Of a stretch of 64,000 nucleotides of DNA, positions 1 to 9,895 are shown in pieces (position 1 is the stretch's first letter; the number at the start of each line of letters is the position of its first letter). The position numbers were made by a program, and so were the translations under genes. Under the pieces are notes generated by a model, which was given only the letters and a program-made list of their open reading frames with translations, was not told the DNA's origin and searched no databases. The DNA comes from Bradyrhizobium betae (GTDB taxonomy: Bacteria; Pseudomonadota; Alphaproteobacteria; Rhizobiales; Xanthobacteraceae), in the NCBI RefSeq assembly GCF_004123905.1, contig NZ_MZXW01000024.1:62001-126000 (forward strand), in the 5' to 3' direction.

Positions 1-1644
1 AGTGCGCAGCATCGGCTGGAAGGTGCGCAGCCGTGCAGCGCGGGCGTAGTGCCCATCGCGCGATAGCGTGTTGATCTGGCGGTCCAGCAACGCGTTGCTG
101 GCTTCCCAGATCGCAGCAGCAATGCCTGCGGCGAGAGCGATCGTGACCACGGCCGAGATCAGCCGGCTGCCGATCTGGCCGCCATAGAACCAGACGATGG
201 CGTCCACGCCCCAGACTTCGAGCATGGCCACGAAGCCGATGAAGGCGATCACGCCGGACACGACCTTGCGCAGCAGCGGCAGATAGCGGTTGGCCCGGAC
301 TTCGAGACCCGGAAAGCGCTGGAGGATCTCCGGCTTGATGCGGAAGCCGCGGTCGATCAGGCCCAGCGTCAGCATGATGGCGACGCGCGTGATCAGCGCC
401 ACCACGACGGTGCCGACGAAATATTGCAGCAGCAGCGAATAGCCGTTGCGGATGTTGAGCGCCCACACCGCCCACAGCGCAAGGTCCAGCGCGATGGCAA
501 GATAATGCCAGCCACCGGCGATGCGGTTGCGCAGGCGCGCTGCGATGCCCTGGCGTTCGGCCGGCGCACGAATGGCCTCGGCGACCTGGCGACGGCATTG
601 CAGGATGATGACGACGATGAAGAGATGCACGACCAGCATCACCATGCGGAGCAGCGCGGCGTAGCCGGCACGATGCAGGCCGAGCAGCAGCGCCACATTG
701 GCAAAGGCGATGCCGGAGACGCCGACGCCGACGATGCGGCGCGCCCAGATCTCGATATAGGCCGCCGTCTCGGCGCGAACCGGAAACAGGCCGAACGGTC
801 CCGCCAGCGCACGGACCACGCAGATGAGCCCACGTGAGAACGCATAGGCGTTGGCGACCGCGAGGATCACGAGGCGGACGGTGGTGGGCTCACCGATCTC
901 CGTTCCGAGCAGCGCGGTGGCGACGCCCACGAAGACGAACACCGGAAGCAGCTCGAGCACGAAGCGCCCGAGCACGAAAGGCAGCCGCAGCATGACCTGC
1001 CAGATCCGCAGCAGATTGTGGTGGCGCCTGTGCAGTTCGGGCGCGGGGGTGACATCGGCCACCGAGGACGGCGGATCGGCGATCGGCAGCGCCTGGGCCG
1101 GCAGACGCGCGGTTTGCGGCACGCGCCCTTCCAGAAACGCGACCGGACGCCTGATCATGCGGAAGAGCACCCATTCCGCCGCGAGCGCGCAGCCGAGCAC
1201 CAGCGCGAGCTTCCAGGCGATCTCGATCAGCAGATTGTAGGCCGCGGGATCGTTCGCGGTGCGCACGATCCAGTAATAGAAGGCCGGGAAATGCGTGAGC
1301 GTCCGCGCCATGTCGGCGACATCGCGCGAGATCTCGCCGATCTCCTCGGACACCGTGAGCAGAAGCTGCGCGCCGAGGCCGTCAGCCGACAGCGGGATTG
1401 GCGACTTCTGCTCGGGCGCGGGCTGTTGCGGGCCTGAAGCATTCGCGATTGCGCGCAACGTGTCGATCATCTGCGCGCGCTTCTTGTCGTCCTGAAGCGT
1501 TTCCAGTGCGCGTTTCGCCTCGTCCGGCGACAGCGCAGCAGCGTTGCTGGCAGCCGGCGCCTGCGGCTCGGCGCGGACACTGGAGAGAGAGGAGATGACG
1601 AGGAAGATGATGGCGAGGAGCGCCGGGGCAAGCTTATGCGACAC
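1..1644 (-). CDS. Mechanosensitive ion channel family protein, N-terminal part (runs off window)
   Basis: The reading frame is open from a GTG at 1644 to the window edge: 548 codons with no stop, so the C-terminal part is missing. The start is supported by AAGGA a few bases upstream. The protein begins with a signal-peptide-like segment (residues 1-25), then an Ala/Gln/Pro-rich periplasmic stretch, then many hydrophobic helices from about residue 140 onward. Arg-rich inter-helix loops and a closing segment reading ALLDRQINTLSRDG resemble the region just before the MscS pore domain. This architecture fits large MscS-family osmotic-release channels of the inner membrane. The diagnostic Gly/Ala-rich pore helix lies outside the window, so the family call rests on the N-terminal part only. 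Confidence 0.7.
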   Translation of the reverse strand, partial: MSHKLAPALLAIIFLVISSLSSVRAEPQAPAASNAAALSPDEAKRALETLQDDKKRAQMIDTLRAIANASGPQQPAPEQKSPIPLSADGLGAQLLLTVSEEIGEISRDVADMARTLTHFPAFYYWIVRTANDPAAYNLLIEIAWKLALVLGCALAAEWVLFRMIRRPVAFLEGRVPQTARLPAQALPIADPPSSVADVTPAPELHRRHHNLLRIWQVMLRLPFVLGRFVLELLPVFVFVGVATALLGTEIGEPTTVRLVILAVANAYAFSRGLICVVRALAGPFGLFPVRAETAAYIEIWARRIVGVGVSGIAFANVALLLGLHRAGYAALLRMVMLVVHLFIVVIILQCRRQVAEAIRAPAERQGIAARLRNRIAGGWHYLAIALDLALWAVWALNIRNGYSLLLQYFVGTVVVALITRVAIMLTLGLIDRGFRIKPEILQRFPGLEVRANRYLPLLRKVVSGVIAFIGFVAMLEVWGVDAIVWFYGGQIGSRLISAVVTIALAAGIAAAIWEASNALLDRQINTLSRDGHYARAARLRTFQPMLRT

Positions 1645-1764
1645 GCGGATTCCTTGAAAAAATGAAAATGCGCCGGCGGCGGTCGAATCGTCACCGCACC
1701 AAGCGCATGCGTCATGTCGGATGCCGCTATTCGCCCCGATCGTGTGTCGGAAGTTTGCCTAAAC

Positions 1765-1862
1765 CGCGATGAGATTGGGATGAATCGTCATCTCGCTTTA
1801 GGTTGTTGTTTTCGCATGATCTTTTCGGAAAACCGCTTCACACTTTTCCGGATCATGCTTGA
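1765..1862. repeat. Bradyrhizobium-type palindromic intergenic repeat
   Basis: Inside the 667-base gene-free stretch 1645-2311, positions 1814-1858 form an imperfect inverted repeat. The left arm is GCATGATC, four T, CGGAAAA; the right arm is TTTTCCGGATCATGC; they are separated by a short loop. The preceding ~45 bases (from CCGCGATGAGATTGGGATGA) resemble the companion part of the same family as I remember it. It is non-coding, probably one of hundreds of genomic copies. Apart from the MBL gene's upstream region, nothing else was recognised in this stretch. Confidence 0.65.
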
Positions 1863-2311
1863 TGAGGCGACAATCTCTTGGCATTTCCTACGATGCAGTG
1901 AATGCGCCCAAAACGCACAGCGCCGGGCAGGTAGGGGCTTTGCCTCACTGATGCAGCCCTCTAAACCTGTACCCGGCGTGCCGTTCGCGGTTTCCGCCGC
2001 TATGCGATAGTCCGAACGAGCTCCATCGCACTTAACGCGGCTGGATTTGCGGAGGTGGTGTCATAGACCTCCCCTTGCTCATGAGGTGGACGTTACGCGT
2101 CGCGTATCCGCGCGACCATCGGCATGGTCCTCCCGTGACATAAAACTGTCAAGCGGGATCGAGGGCTGTCAAATCACATTTGAGGCCTGTTCCATGCCGT
2201 CGCCGCGACAGATTGGCCGCACGAAACAGCGGAATAAATCCCTCACAGCAGCGTTTGTGTCGAAGAGAACATCCGCCTCTCCCGCCCCATCCTATTTCTA
2301 GAAAGCCAGAG

Positions 2312-3196
2312 ATGAAGACATCATTTTGCATCGCCGTTCTCGCTGCCCTCGTAACCGGATCAGCGTTCGCGCAAAGCCCGCCGCAGACCTCCACAAGGAA
2401 GGTCGACGGCACCGACAATGTCTACATCTTCCGCAATGGCGGCCATCAGTCGATGTTCGTGGTGACGCCGAAGGGCGTGATCGCGACCGATCCGATCTCC
2501 TATTTGCGGCCCGCGAAACCCTATATCGACGCGATCAAGGCCGTCACCGACCAGCCGATCAAATACGTCGTCTACAGCCATCATCACTACGACCACATCG
2601 CCGGCGGCCAACCTTTCAAGGATCTCGGCGCCACCTTCGTCGCGCACCGGCGCACCAAGGAACGCCTGCTCGAGCTGAAGAAGCAGAATTCACTGCTCGC
2701 AGACGTCGTGATGCCGGACCAGGTGGTTGACGACAAGAAGAGCATCACGCTCGGCGGCACCACGCTGGAGCTGGACTATGTCGGCCGCAACCATTCCGAC
2801 AATTCGCTGGTGATGCGGCTGCCGAAGGAGAAGATCGTCTTCGTGGTCGATTTCGCGCCGATCGAGTCCGTCCAGTTCCGCAACATTCCTGACAACGCCT
2901 CGCCGCTTGAATATATCGCCTCCCTGAAGAAGCTGGCGTCGCTCGACTGGGAACGGATGATCCCCGGCCATCCCTATGCCGGCGGGCGCTTCGGCACCAA
3001 GAAGGACGTCGAGGACGACATCGCCTACATGGAAGATTTGTCCGCCGAGGTGAAGAAGGCGGCCGATGCCGGCAAATGCTTCGACACCGCGATGAAGGAA
3101 GTGAAGCTGCCGAAATACGAGAAATGGGCGAATTACGAGGCGAGCCTTCCCGCGAATGTCGAGCGCTTCTGCTACTGGTGGGGCCGGGGTTACTAA
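2312..3196 (+). CDS. Secreted MBL-fold metallo-hydrolase
   Basis: This is a 294-residue protein with a clear signal peptide (residues 1-20, cleavage near AFA-QS), so it is probably periplasmic. The metallo-beta-lactamase zinc motif HxHxDH is present as SHHHYDHIAGG at about residues 89-99. Further metal ligands are plausible in GRNHSD, VVDFAP and the late PGHPYAG motif. The set matches the broad MBL-fold hydrolase family (lactonases, thioesterase-like and beta-lactamase-like enzymes). The substrate cannot be read from the sequence. The ATG at 2312 was chosen because it starts the signal peptide; the frame is open further upstream (to 2180) but without signal-like sequence. It stands alone, with palindromic repeats downstream. 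Confidence 0.85.
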   Translation: MKTSFCIAVLAALVTGSAFAQSPPQTSTRKVDGTDNVYIFRNGGHQSMFVVTPKGVIATDPISYLRPAKPYIDAIKAVTDQPIKYVVYSHHHYDHIAGGQPFKDLGATFVAHRRTKERLLELKKQNSLLADVVMPDQVVDDKKSITLGGTTLELDYVGRNHSDNSLVMRLPKEKIVFVVDFAPIESVQFRNIPDNASPLEYIASLKKLASLDWERMIPGHPYAGGRFGTKKDVEDDIAYMEDLSAEVKKAADAGKCFDTAMKEVKLPKYEKWANYEASLPANVERFCYWWGRGY

Positions 3197-3212
3197 CGGC
3201 CGGCTCAGAAGC

Positions 3213-3303
3213 CGTAGGGTGGGCAAAGGCGCCCTTGCGCCGTGCCCACCACCTCTCACGTCATGAAGATTGGTGGGCACGCTTGCGCTTTGCCCACCCT
3301 ACG
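3213..3303. repeat. Long palindromic repeat (CGTAGGGTGGGCAAAG arms)
   Basis: The outer arms CGTAGGGTGGGCAAAG (3213-3228) and CTTTGCCCACCCTACG (3288-3303) are exact reverse complements. Inner arms GTGCCCACC and GGTGGGCAC extend the foldback. This is a dispersed cruciform-forming element typical of Bradyrhizobium intergenic regions. It sits just downstream of the MBL gene and could also act as an RNA hairpin at the 3' end of that transcript. Confidence 0.7.
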
Positions 3304-3360
3304 AGAGCGGAGATTGGGGCGACGGACAGGTCACTTTGTCCACCCCTGCCGGTCTTCGGC

Positions 3361-3482
3361 GATGATGGCATTATGCCCCTGTTTTGCCCGACGCGTCAAC
3401 CGAAATTCATAAAATCCGAATGGCAGCACCAAGCCGTTGATTTCACCATCACCGGCTACTGTGCATGGGGTTGTTTTCGCAT
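3361..3482 (-). repeat. Dispersed 3'-end element, copy A (after ppk2)
   Basis: Read on the minus strand, it starts with GCGAAAACAACCCCATGCACAGTAG four bases after the ppk2 stop region, passes GTGAAATCAA, and ends with TTGACGCGTCGGGCAAAACA and GGGGCATAATGCCATCATC. The same order of blocks occurs at 49773-49969 after feoB. Partial copies of the TTGACCC block are at 57362 and 58672. It was recognised by internal comparison within the window. Confidence 0.65.
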
Positions 3483-3485
3483 TTT

Positions 3486-4406
3486 TCATTTCGCACGCTT
3501 CTTCCCCTCCTGTTCGAGCGCCTTGCGCACCGCGTCGAACTCCGCCACCGAGGCCTTGTCGGCGCGGGGAAAGCGCAGGTCGAGCTTTTCGAGCGCGGCA
3601 TTGATCACCGAGCCGATCACGACACGGGCGAACCATTTGTGGTCGGCGGGCACCACGTACCACGGCGCGTGAGAGGTTGCCGTGTGGCGGACGATGTCCT
3701 GATAGACTGCCTGGTAGCGCGGCCACAGCGCGCGTTCCTTGATGTCGTCCATCGAGAACTTCCACTGTTTTGACGGATCCTCCAGCCGGTCGAGGAAGCG
3801 TTCGCGCTGCTCGTCCTTCGACACGTTGAGAAAGAATTTCAGCACCACCGTGCCGTTGCGGCAGAGATAGCGCTCCCAGGCGGAGATATCCTCGAACCGC
3901 TCCGTCCAGATGTTCTTGGTCACGAGCTTTTGCGGCAGCTTCTCCTTGGCGAGGATCTCCGGGTGCACCCGCGTCACCAGGCACTCCTCGTAATGCGAGC
4001 GGTTGAAGATGCCGATATGGCCGCGCTCGGGCAGCGCCACCGCGTGGCGCCAGAGGAAGTCGTGGTTGAGCTCCTTGCTGCTCGGTGCCTTGAAGGCGGA
4101 AACCTCACAGCCCTGCGGATTGATGCCTTCGAAGATCGCCTTGATGGCGGAATCCTTGCCGCCGGCGTCCATGGCCTGGAACACGATCAGCAGCGACCAG
4201 CGATCCTGGGCGTAGAGCTTCTCCTGAAACTCGATCAGCCGCTTCTTGTTGGCGTCGAGAAGCTCCTGCGCCTTCTCCTTGTCGAGATCGCCCTTCTCGT
4301 CGGTCTTGTGGTCCTTGAGATGAAACTTGCCCGAACCATCGTGGCGGAACGGCGTGATGTAGCGGTCAAGTTCCTGGGCGAGCGATTTGGACGGCTTCTT
4401 GCTCAT
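3486..4406 (-). CDS. ppk2: Polyphosphate kinase 2 (PPK2) family protein
   Basis: This 306-residue protein transfers phosphate between polyphosphate and nucleotides (PPK2 family, P-loop kinase fold). Visible motifs are the Walker A-like FQAMDAGGKDSAIKAI near residues 76-91, the family signature GIFNRSHYEECLVTRVHP near 131-148, and the conserved FFLNVSKDEQRERFLDR and lid-region KQWKFSMDDIKER. The length matches single-domain PPK2 enzymes. The subclass (NDP, NMP or both as acceptor) is not decidable by eye. Its start overlaps the 3' end of livM by about 41 bases on the same strand, so it is the last gene of the branched-chain ABC operon. A dispersed repeat follows its stop codon directly. Confidence 0.92.
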   Translation of the reverse strand: MSKKPSKSLAQELDRYITPFRHDGSGKFHLKDHKTDEKGDLDKEKAQELLDANKKRLIEFQEKLYAQDRWSLLIVFQAMDAGGKDSAIKAIFEGINPQGCEVSAFKAPSSKELNHDFLWRHAVALPERGHIGIFNRSHYEECLVTRVHPEILAKEKLPQKLVTKNIWTERFEDISAWERYLCRNGTVVLKFFLNVSKDEQRERFLDRLEDPSKQWKFSMDDIKERALWPRYQAVYQDIVRHTATSHAPWYVVPADHKWFARVVIGSVINAALEKLDLRFPRADKASVAEFDAVRKALEQEGKKRAK

Positions 4407-5385
4407 GAGCGCGGGGCACCTTGCGTTGCGGCTTCAGTCGGTCGAGCACGCTACCAAGGATACCCTTGGGAAGGAATATGATGAAAAGCACGAGCAGCAC
4501 GCCGTAGACGAGGTTGTCCCAGCCGACCGCCTTGGTGCCGAAGCCGATGCGCAGGGTCTCGGCCAGCAGAATCGTGATGACGGCGCCGACGGTCGGGCCG
4601 AGCGAGACGAACAGGCCGCCGACGATGGCCGCGAACACCATCTGGAGCGACACCGCGATGCCGCTGACGGTGTCGGGGGTGATGAACATCTGGTACTGGC
4701 AGTAAACCGCGCCCGCGAGCGCCGTCATCACCGCGCTGAGCAGCGTGATCTTCAGCTTCTCCGCAGTGACGTCGACGCCGGCGGCCGCCGCAGCGTCCTC
4801 GTCCTCCGAGATCGCCTCCAGCGCATAGCGGGCCATGCTGCGGTCGACCCAGTGCCAGACCACGATGCCGAACAGCCAGACCCCGAGCGCGATCAGGTAC
4901 CAAGTGATCTTGTCGTCGAATTGCAGCGCCAGCAGCTTGTTGGTCGAGGCGCGGTTCGGCGTATAGCCGAGCGAGCCGCCGGTGTAGTCGCGCGTCGCGG
5001 TGATGACCTGGAGCACGATGCCTGACAGCGCCAGCGTCACCAGCACGAAATAGTGCCCGGTGATGCGGAAGCGGAAGCAGGGATAGCCGACGATCAGCGC
5101 CAGCGCGCCGGCCGCGACCATGCCGATGGGGATGCCGATCCAGGGCGACCAGCCGAGGTGATTCCACAGCAGCGCGGTGACGTAGGCGCCGATCCCCATA
5201 AAGCCGCCATGACCGAGCGAGACCAGGCCGAACCGCCCCATCATCGACCACGACGTATAGGCGAACGACCAGATCAGGATCAGCACCAGGATGTGCAGAT
5301 GATAGGGATCGCGATAGACGAAAGGCAGCGCAACGAGCACCGCCAATCCTATCCCCCATGCTGCAAGACGCCCCTGCCCCATCAT
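4366..5385 (-). CDS. livM: Branched-chain amino acid ABC transporter permease LivM-type
   Basis: This is a 339-residue inner-membrane permease with about nine to ten hydrophobic helices. The hallmark segments are GRFGLVSLGHGGFMGIGAYV near the N-terminus and GLFVSLGPTVGAVITILLAE near the C-terminus; the latter holds the coupling-loop region of the LivM/BPD_transp_2 family. The ATG at 5385 overlaps the livH stop as ATGA, the usual translational coupling; an upstream extension would lie inside livH. The C-terminus overlaps ppk2. It forms the permease heterodimer with LivH. The substrate could be Leu/Ile/Val, an amide, urea or an aromatic compound, since this family is broad. Confidence 0.93.
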   Translation of the reverse strand: MMGQGRLAAWGIGLAVLVALPFVYRDPYHLHILVLILIWSFAYTSWSMMGRFGLVSLGHGGFMGIGAYVTALLWNHLGWSPWIGIPIGMVAAGALALIVGYPCFRFRITGHYFVLVTLALSGIVLQVITATRDYTGGSLGYTPNRASTNKLLALQFDDKITWYLIALGVWLFGIVVWHWVDRSMARYALEAISEDEDAAAAAGVDVTAEKLKITLLSAVMTALAGAVYCQYQMFITPDTVSGIAVSLQMVFAAIVGGLFVSLGPTVGAVITILLAETLRIGFGTKAVGWDNLVYGVLLVLFIIFLPKGILGSVLDRLKPQRKVPRAHEQEAVQIARPGT

Positions 5386-6268
5386 CGGCGCCTCGCAAGC
5401 AGGCCCGCGGGCCGGATGAACATCATGACGATGAAGAACGCGAAAGCGAGCACGTAGCCCCATTCGAGATCGGAGAACAGTCCGCCGAGCGAGATGATCT
5501 CGGCGAACACGAAGGCGGCGATGAAGCCGCCGATAAAATTGCCTAAGCCCCCGAGCACGCAGATCAGGAAGGTGATTGGCCCGAAGGACAGGCCGACGAA
5601 GGGATGCACATCATATTGCAGCGCCAGCAGGCAGGCGGCGAGCCCGGCGAGCCCGCCGCCGATCGCGGAGGTGATGAGATAGATCCGCTGGGTATCGACT
5701 CCCATCAGCGCCATGATCTGCCGGTCCTGCGAGATCGCGCGGATCGCGGTACCGGTGAAGGTGCGCGTCATGAACAGGTAAACTGCGACCATGCCGACCA
5801 GCGCGGCCAGAAAGGACAGCAGCCGGGCATAGCTGAAATTCATATCGCCGAAGGCGAGCACCGGCAGGCGGATGCCGAGGTTGCGAAAGTCAATGCCGAA
5901 GGTGACGGTGGCAAAGCTCTGGAGCACGAACAGCACGCCGCCAGTCGCGAGCAGCTGGTTGATCGGTGGCGCGGTGAGCAGCGGCGCGATCACGAGGTAA
6001 TGCAGCGCTGCGCCGAGCACCGCGACCAGCAGGATCGTGAGCGGCGCGGCGACGAAATAGCTGATGCCGTAGTACTGGACCATGAAATACATGGCGTACA
6101 TGCCGATCATCACCAGCTCGGCGTAGCAGATCCAGGTGACGTCGATGACGCCGAAGATCAGATTGAGCCCGAGCGCGAGCAGCGCCAGCACGCCGCCGAG
6201 CAGGATGCCGTTGATCACGGCCTCCAGCAGATAGATGTCGAAAATATCCAGGAACGCCTGCATGAACA

Positions 6269-6269
<1 letters not shown>
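5382..6269 (-). CDS. livH: Branched-chain amino acid ABC transporter permease LivH-type
   Basis: This 295-residue multi-helix permease is the partner of LivM. Family landmarks are GVLALLALGLNLIFGVIDVTWICYAE near the N-terminus (positions 20-45) and GLGNFIGGFIAAFVFAEI near residue 240. Its ATG at 6269 overlaps the livF stop (TGATG); a second in-frame ATG two codons on is also possible. A much longer open frame runs upstream of it through livF and livG, but it is a shadow frame without family similarity. It is the fourth gene of the five-gene transporter operon. Confidence 0.93.
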
Positions 6270-6972
<703 letters not shown>

Positions 6973-6973
<1 letters not shown>

Positions 6974-7743
6974 CACTGCCCTCCCGCGCGGCGGCGCGCT
7001 TCGGCGGCCGCGGCCTGCGTGGTCTCGGCATCGGTGCCGAGATAGACCTCGATGACGCGCGGGTCGCCCGCAACTGCGCTCGGCAGGCCCTCCGAAATTT
7101 TTTCGCCGTGATCAAGCACCATGACGCGGTCGACGACGCGCATCAGCACGCCCATGATGTGCTCGACCCAGATGATGGTGATGCCGAGCTCGTCCCGGAT
7201 GTTGCGCAGCATGTCGGCGGCCTGGTCCATCTCGGTCTCGTCGAGGCCACCGAGGCTCTCGTCGGCAAGCAGCAGCTTTGGCGCGGTGGCGAGCGCTTTC
7301 GCGAGTTCGAGCTTCTTCAGGCCGGCGGCGCCGAGACCATCGACGCTGGCATGGCGGTCGGTCGGCAGGCCGACCATCGCCAGTGCTCGCTCGGCCGCCT
7401 CCTCGGCCTTGATGCGACTGTGGCGGCCCTGCCCATAAAAGCCTGCGAGTGCGACGTTCTCGAAAATGGTCAGGCGGCGGAACGGCCGCGGAATCTGGAA
7501 GGTGCGGCCGATGCCGCGGTTGATGATCCGGTGTGGCGCAAGGCCCGCGATCTCGTGCCCGGCGAACAGGATCGAGCCTGATGTCGGCGCAAGCGTGCCC
7601 GAGAGCATGTTGAAGATCGTGCTCTTGCCCGAGCCGTTGGGGCCGATCAGGCCGAGGATCTCGCCCTGGTCAACCCTGAACGACACACTGTTGACGGCGG
7701 TAAAGCCACCGAAGCGTTTCACCAGTCCGCTGACTTCCAGCAC
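6973..7743 (-). CDS. livG: ABC transporter ATP-binding protein LivG-type
   Basis: This 256-residue ATPase has Walker A GPNGSGKST, the LivG-typical IGRTFQIPRPF block, and Walker B LLLADESLGGLDETEMDQ. The signature region reads LGAAGLKKLELAKAL rather than LSGGQ; this is a recognisable LivG-subfamily variant. It starts at GTG 7743, 12 bases after the binding-protein stop, with GGAGC close upstream. It is followed without a gap by livF, and the two ATPases probably form a heterodimer. Confidence 0.93.
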
Positions 7744-7755
7744 CGCCCCGCTCCG

Positions 7756-9066
7756 CTACTGGTTGCTGTAGGTGGTGCCTTTCGGCAGCGGCAGCACGGC
7801 CTCGCGCTGCGCCTGGCTCTTCGGCCACACCACCGAGGACTTGTCGTCGATATACTGGATCACGACCGGGAATGACCGCTCGTTCTGGCCGGCCATCGGC
7901 GTGCCCTCGCCGTAGAACTTGACGCCGAAGCCGAGCATGGTGCCGCCCTCGGGGATATCAGTGTCGAGCGCCGCCTTGCGCAGCGCGTCGGGATCGACAC
8001 CGCCATACTTCTTGATCGCGCGCGGCAATACATCGGACATGAAGACAAAGGTGTTGGAGGCACCGATGCCGACATGGGCCGAGCGGATCGCAACGCCGGG
8101 CCTGATCTTGTCGAATTCCTCGCCGACCATCTTGATGACGGGCGAAAGCTTCGGATCCATCGTCTTCTGGTTGGCGAGCCAGATCGAAATCGGATCGGTG
8201 TTGAAGATGTAGGCGGCATCCGCCCCCATGCCCTCCTTCAGCTTCTCATAGACGCCGTAGCCCGCACCATGCCCCATCAGCGCGCCGAACTTCAGCCCCT
8301 GCTCGCGCGCCTGCCGCAGCAGCAGCGTGATGTCAGGGTTGTAGCCGGTGTGGAAGATCACGTCAGGCTTGGCGCGCTTCAGCTTGGTCACCAGCGCGGA
8401 GAGATCAGGCGCGGTCGCCGAATAGCCTTCCTTCATCACGACGTTGAAGCCCGCCTTCTTCGCGCCGACCTCGTTGCCCCTGGAGACGTCGACGCCATAA
8501 GCGCCGTCCTCGTGGATGATGGCGACGCGGAGGTCCTTCGGCTCCTTGTCGAACTTCGCCTTGGTGTTCTGCGCGATGAAATCCATCGTCATCATGCCGA
8601 ACTGGTCACCGCTCGCCTGCGGGCGGAACACGTATTTGTAGCCCTTCTCGTTGAACACGGCCGACGAGATGCAGGTCGTCATCCACATGAACTTCTTGAG
8701 CTGCTCGACGCGTGCGGCGACCGGCACGCATTGCGCCGAGGAGAAGAAGCCGAGCACCATGTCGACCTTCTCCTGCTCCAGCAGGCGGACGGATTCGTTG
8801 ATGGCGATGTCGGGCTTGCTCTGCGCGTCGGCATAGACTGCCTCGATCTTGTAACCCTCGACGCCGGTCTTGGCGAAATGGTCGAGGATGATCTTGGCGC
8901 CGACATAGTTAAGCTCGGACCCGCCGCCTGCGAGCGGTCCGGTCAAATCGAAAACGACGCCGATCTTGATCTTCTTATCTTCAGCCCAGGCCGAAGCCAT
9001 CAAGCCCGTCGCTGCTATCGTGACCAACAGCCCACGTACCAAGCGGACAGCCATGCGCAGGCGCAT
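7756..9066 (-). CDS. Branched-chain amino acid-type ABC transporter substrate-binding protein
   Basis: This 436-residue periplasmic binding protein has a signal peptide (residues 1-28, cleavage near AWA-ED) and the receptor-family start KIKIGVVFDLTGPLAGGGSE. It belongs to the Peripla_BP_6 / LivJ class. It is longer than E. coli LivJ, and similar long forms often bind aromatic acids or amides, so the ligand is uncertain. The ATG at 9066 is preceded by AGGGAGG at good spacing. It is the first gene of the transporter operon, followed 12 bases later by livG. Confidence 0.92.
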   Translation of the reverse strand: MRLRMAVRLVRGLLVTIAATGLMASAWAEDKKIKIGVVFDLTGPLAGGGSELNYVGAKIILDHFAKTGVEGYKIEAVYADAQSKPDIAINESVRLLEQEKVDMVLGFFSSAQCVPVAARVEQLKKFMWMTTCISSAVFNEKGYKYVFRPQASGDQFGMMTMDFIAQNTKAKFDKEPKDLRVAIIHEDGAYGVDVSRGNEVGAKKAGFNVVMKEGYSATAPDLSALVTKLKRAKPDVIFHTGYNPDITLLLRQAREQGLKFGALMGHGAGYGVYEKLKEGMGADAAYIFNTDPISIWLANQKTMDPKLSPVIKMVGEEFDKIRPGVAIRSAHVGIGASNTFVFMSDVLPRAIKKYGGVDPDALRKAALDTDIPEGGTMLGFGVKFYGEGTPMAGQNERSFPVVIQYIDDKSSVVWPKSQAQREAVLPLPKGTTYSNQ

Positions 9067-9161
9067 CTAAACCTCCCTGGACGATTGTGCATTGCATTCT
9101 TGTTGCTTTTGCTTTTTGGCCCATCACATGGGCTGCGCGTAGCGATGTCAAGCCTCGCGCG

Positions 9162-9866
9162 TCAGCGCGACGCGAACTGCTGCTCGACGAAGGCCGTGAC
9201 AAATCGCGGCATGGACGCCGTGAGATCACTCATCCCGCGCACGAGATGAATGGCGGACAATTCCGGCTCGTCCTCACGCGCGAGATTGGCTTCGATCCGG
9301 GAGCGGGCCACGTCGCCCGGCACATTCAGGTTGAGCACCTGAATCATTGCAATCGAAGGACCGGTGACAACGCAGTGCCAGTCCGGCTCGGCCCGGTAGT
9401 CGGCTGTGGTCAGCCCGGTCTCTTCACCGAGCTCGCGGACGACGCTGCCGGGAATGTCGAGCACCCCGTCCCTGACGTCGTCGAGATCAGGCGTGCCGGA
9501 CGGGAAATAGATGCGGCCCGCATTGGCGGTGTGATGCGCCATCTCGCCCATGACAAAGGCGCCGTCGGCGGCAAGCAGCGCGCCCATGCCAAAACCGTTG
9601 AACACCGCCTTGTCGGGATAGCCCCAGTCGCGCCAGGCGAGGAAGCTCGCGAAATCTGTCTCGAAATAGGTCGCGGAAAGATGGCCGTCGGTGAAAACGG
9701 CATCGCGCCCGAGCAGGACGCGGCCGTTCCATATCTTGGGCCGCTCGCGTTGCTTCTCGGCGAAATGCGCCGCGATCTCGGTGCGGCGCTCCTCGGCGAA
9801 CGGCCAGACGATCGGCCGCACGGCAAGATCAAGCGTCGTGACGCGATGGATGATCAGCGAAGTCAT
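9162..9866 (-). CDS. Nudix hydrolase family protein
   Basis: This is a 234-residue cytoplasmic protein. The second half of the Nudix box, RELGEETGL (REUXEEXGU consensus), is intact near residues 149-157. The first half is not canonical: the residues at the usual Gly and first Glu positions read Asp and Leu in DGVLDIPGSVV. The metal-binding core Glu pair is kept, so activity is plausible. A long N-terminal domain (about 110 residues) precedes the box. It lies downstream of the NitT-type binding protein with a 29-base gap on the same strand, so they may be co-transcribed. The substrate is unknown. Confidence 0.8.
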   Translation of the reverse strand: MTSLIIHRVTTLDLAVRPIVWPFAEERRTEIAAHFAEKQRERPKIWNGRVLLGRDAVFTDGHLSATYFETDFASFLAWRDWGYPDKAVFNGFGMGALLAADGAFVMGEMAHHTANAGRIYFPSGTPDLDDVRDGVLDIPGSVVRELGEETGLTTADYRAEPDWHCVVTGPSIAMIQVLNLNVPGDVARSRIEANLAREDEPELSAIHLVRGMSDLTASMPRFVTAFVEQQFASR

Positions 9867-9895
9867 GACGCCTGATTACACTGCCTTCGCGTCAG

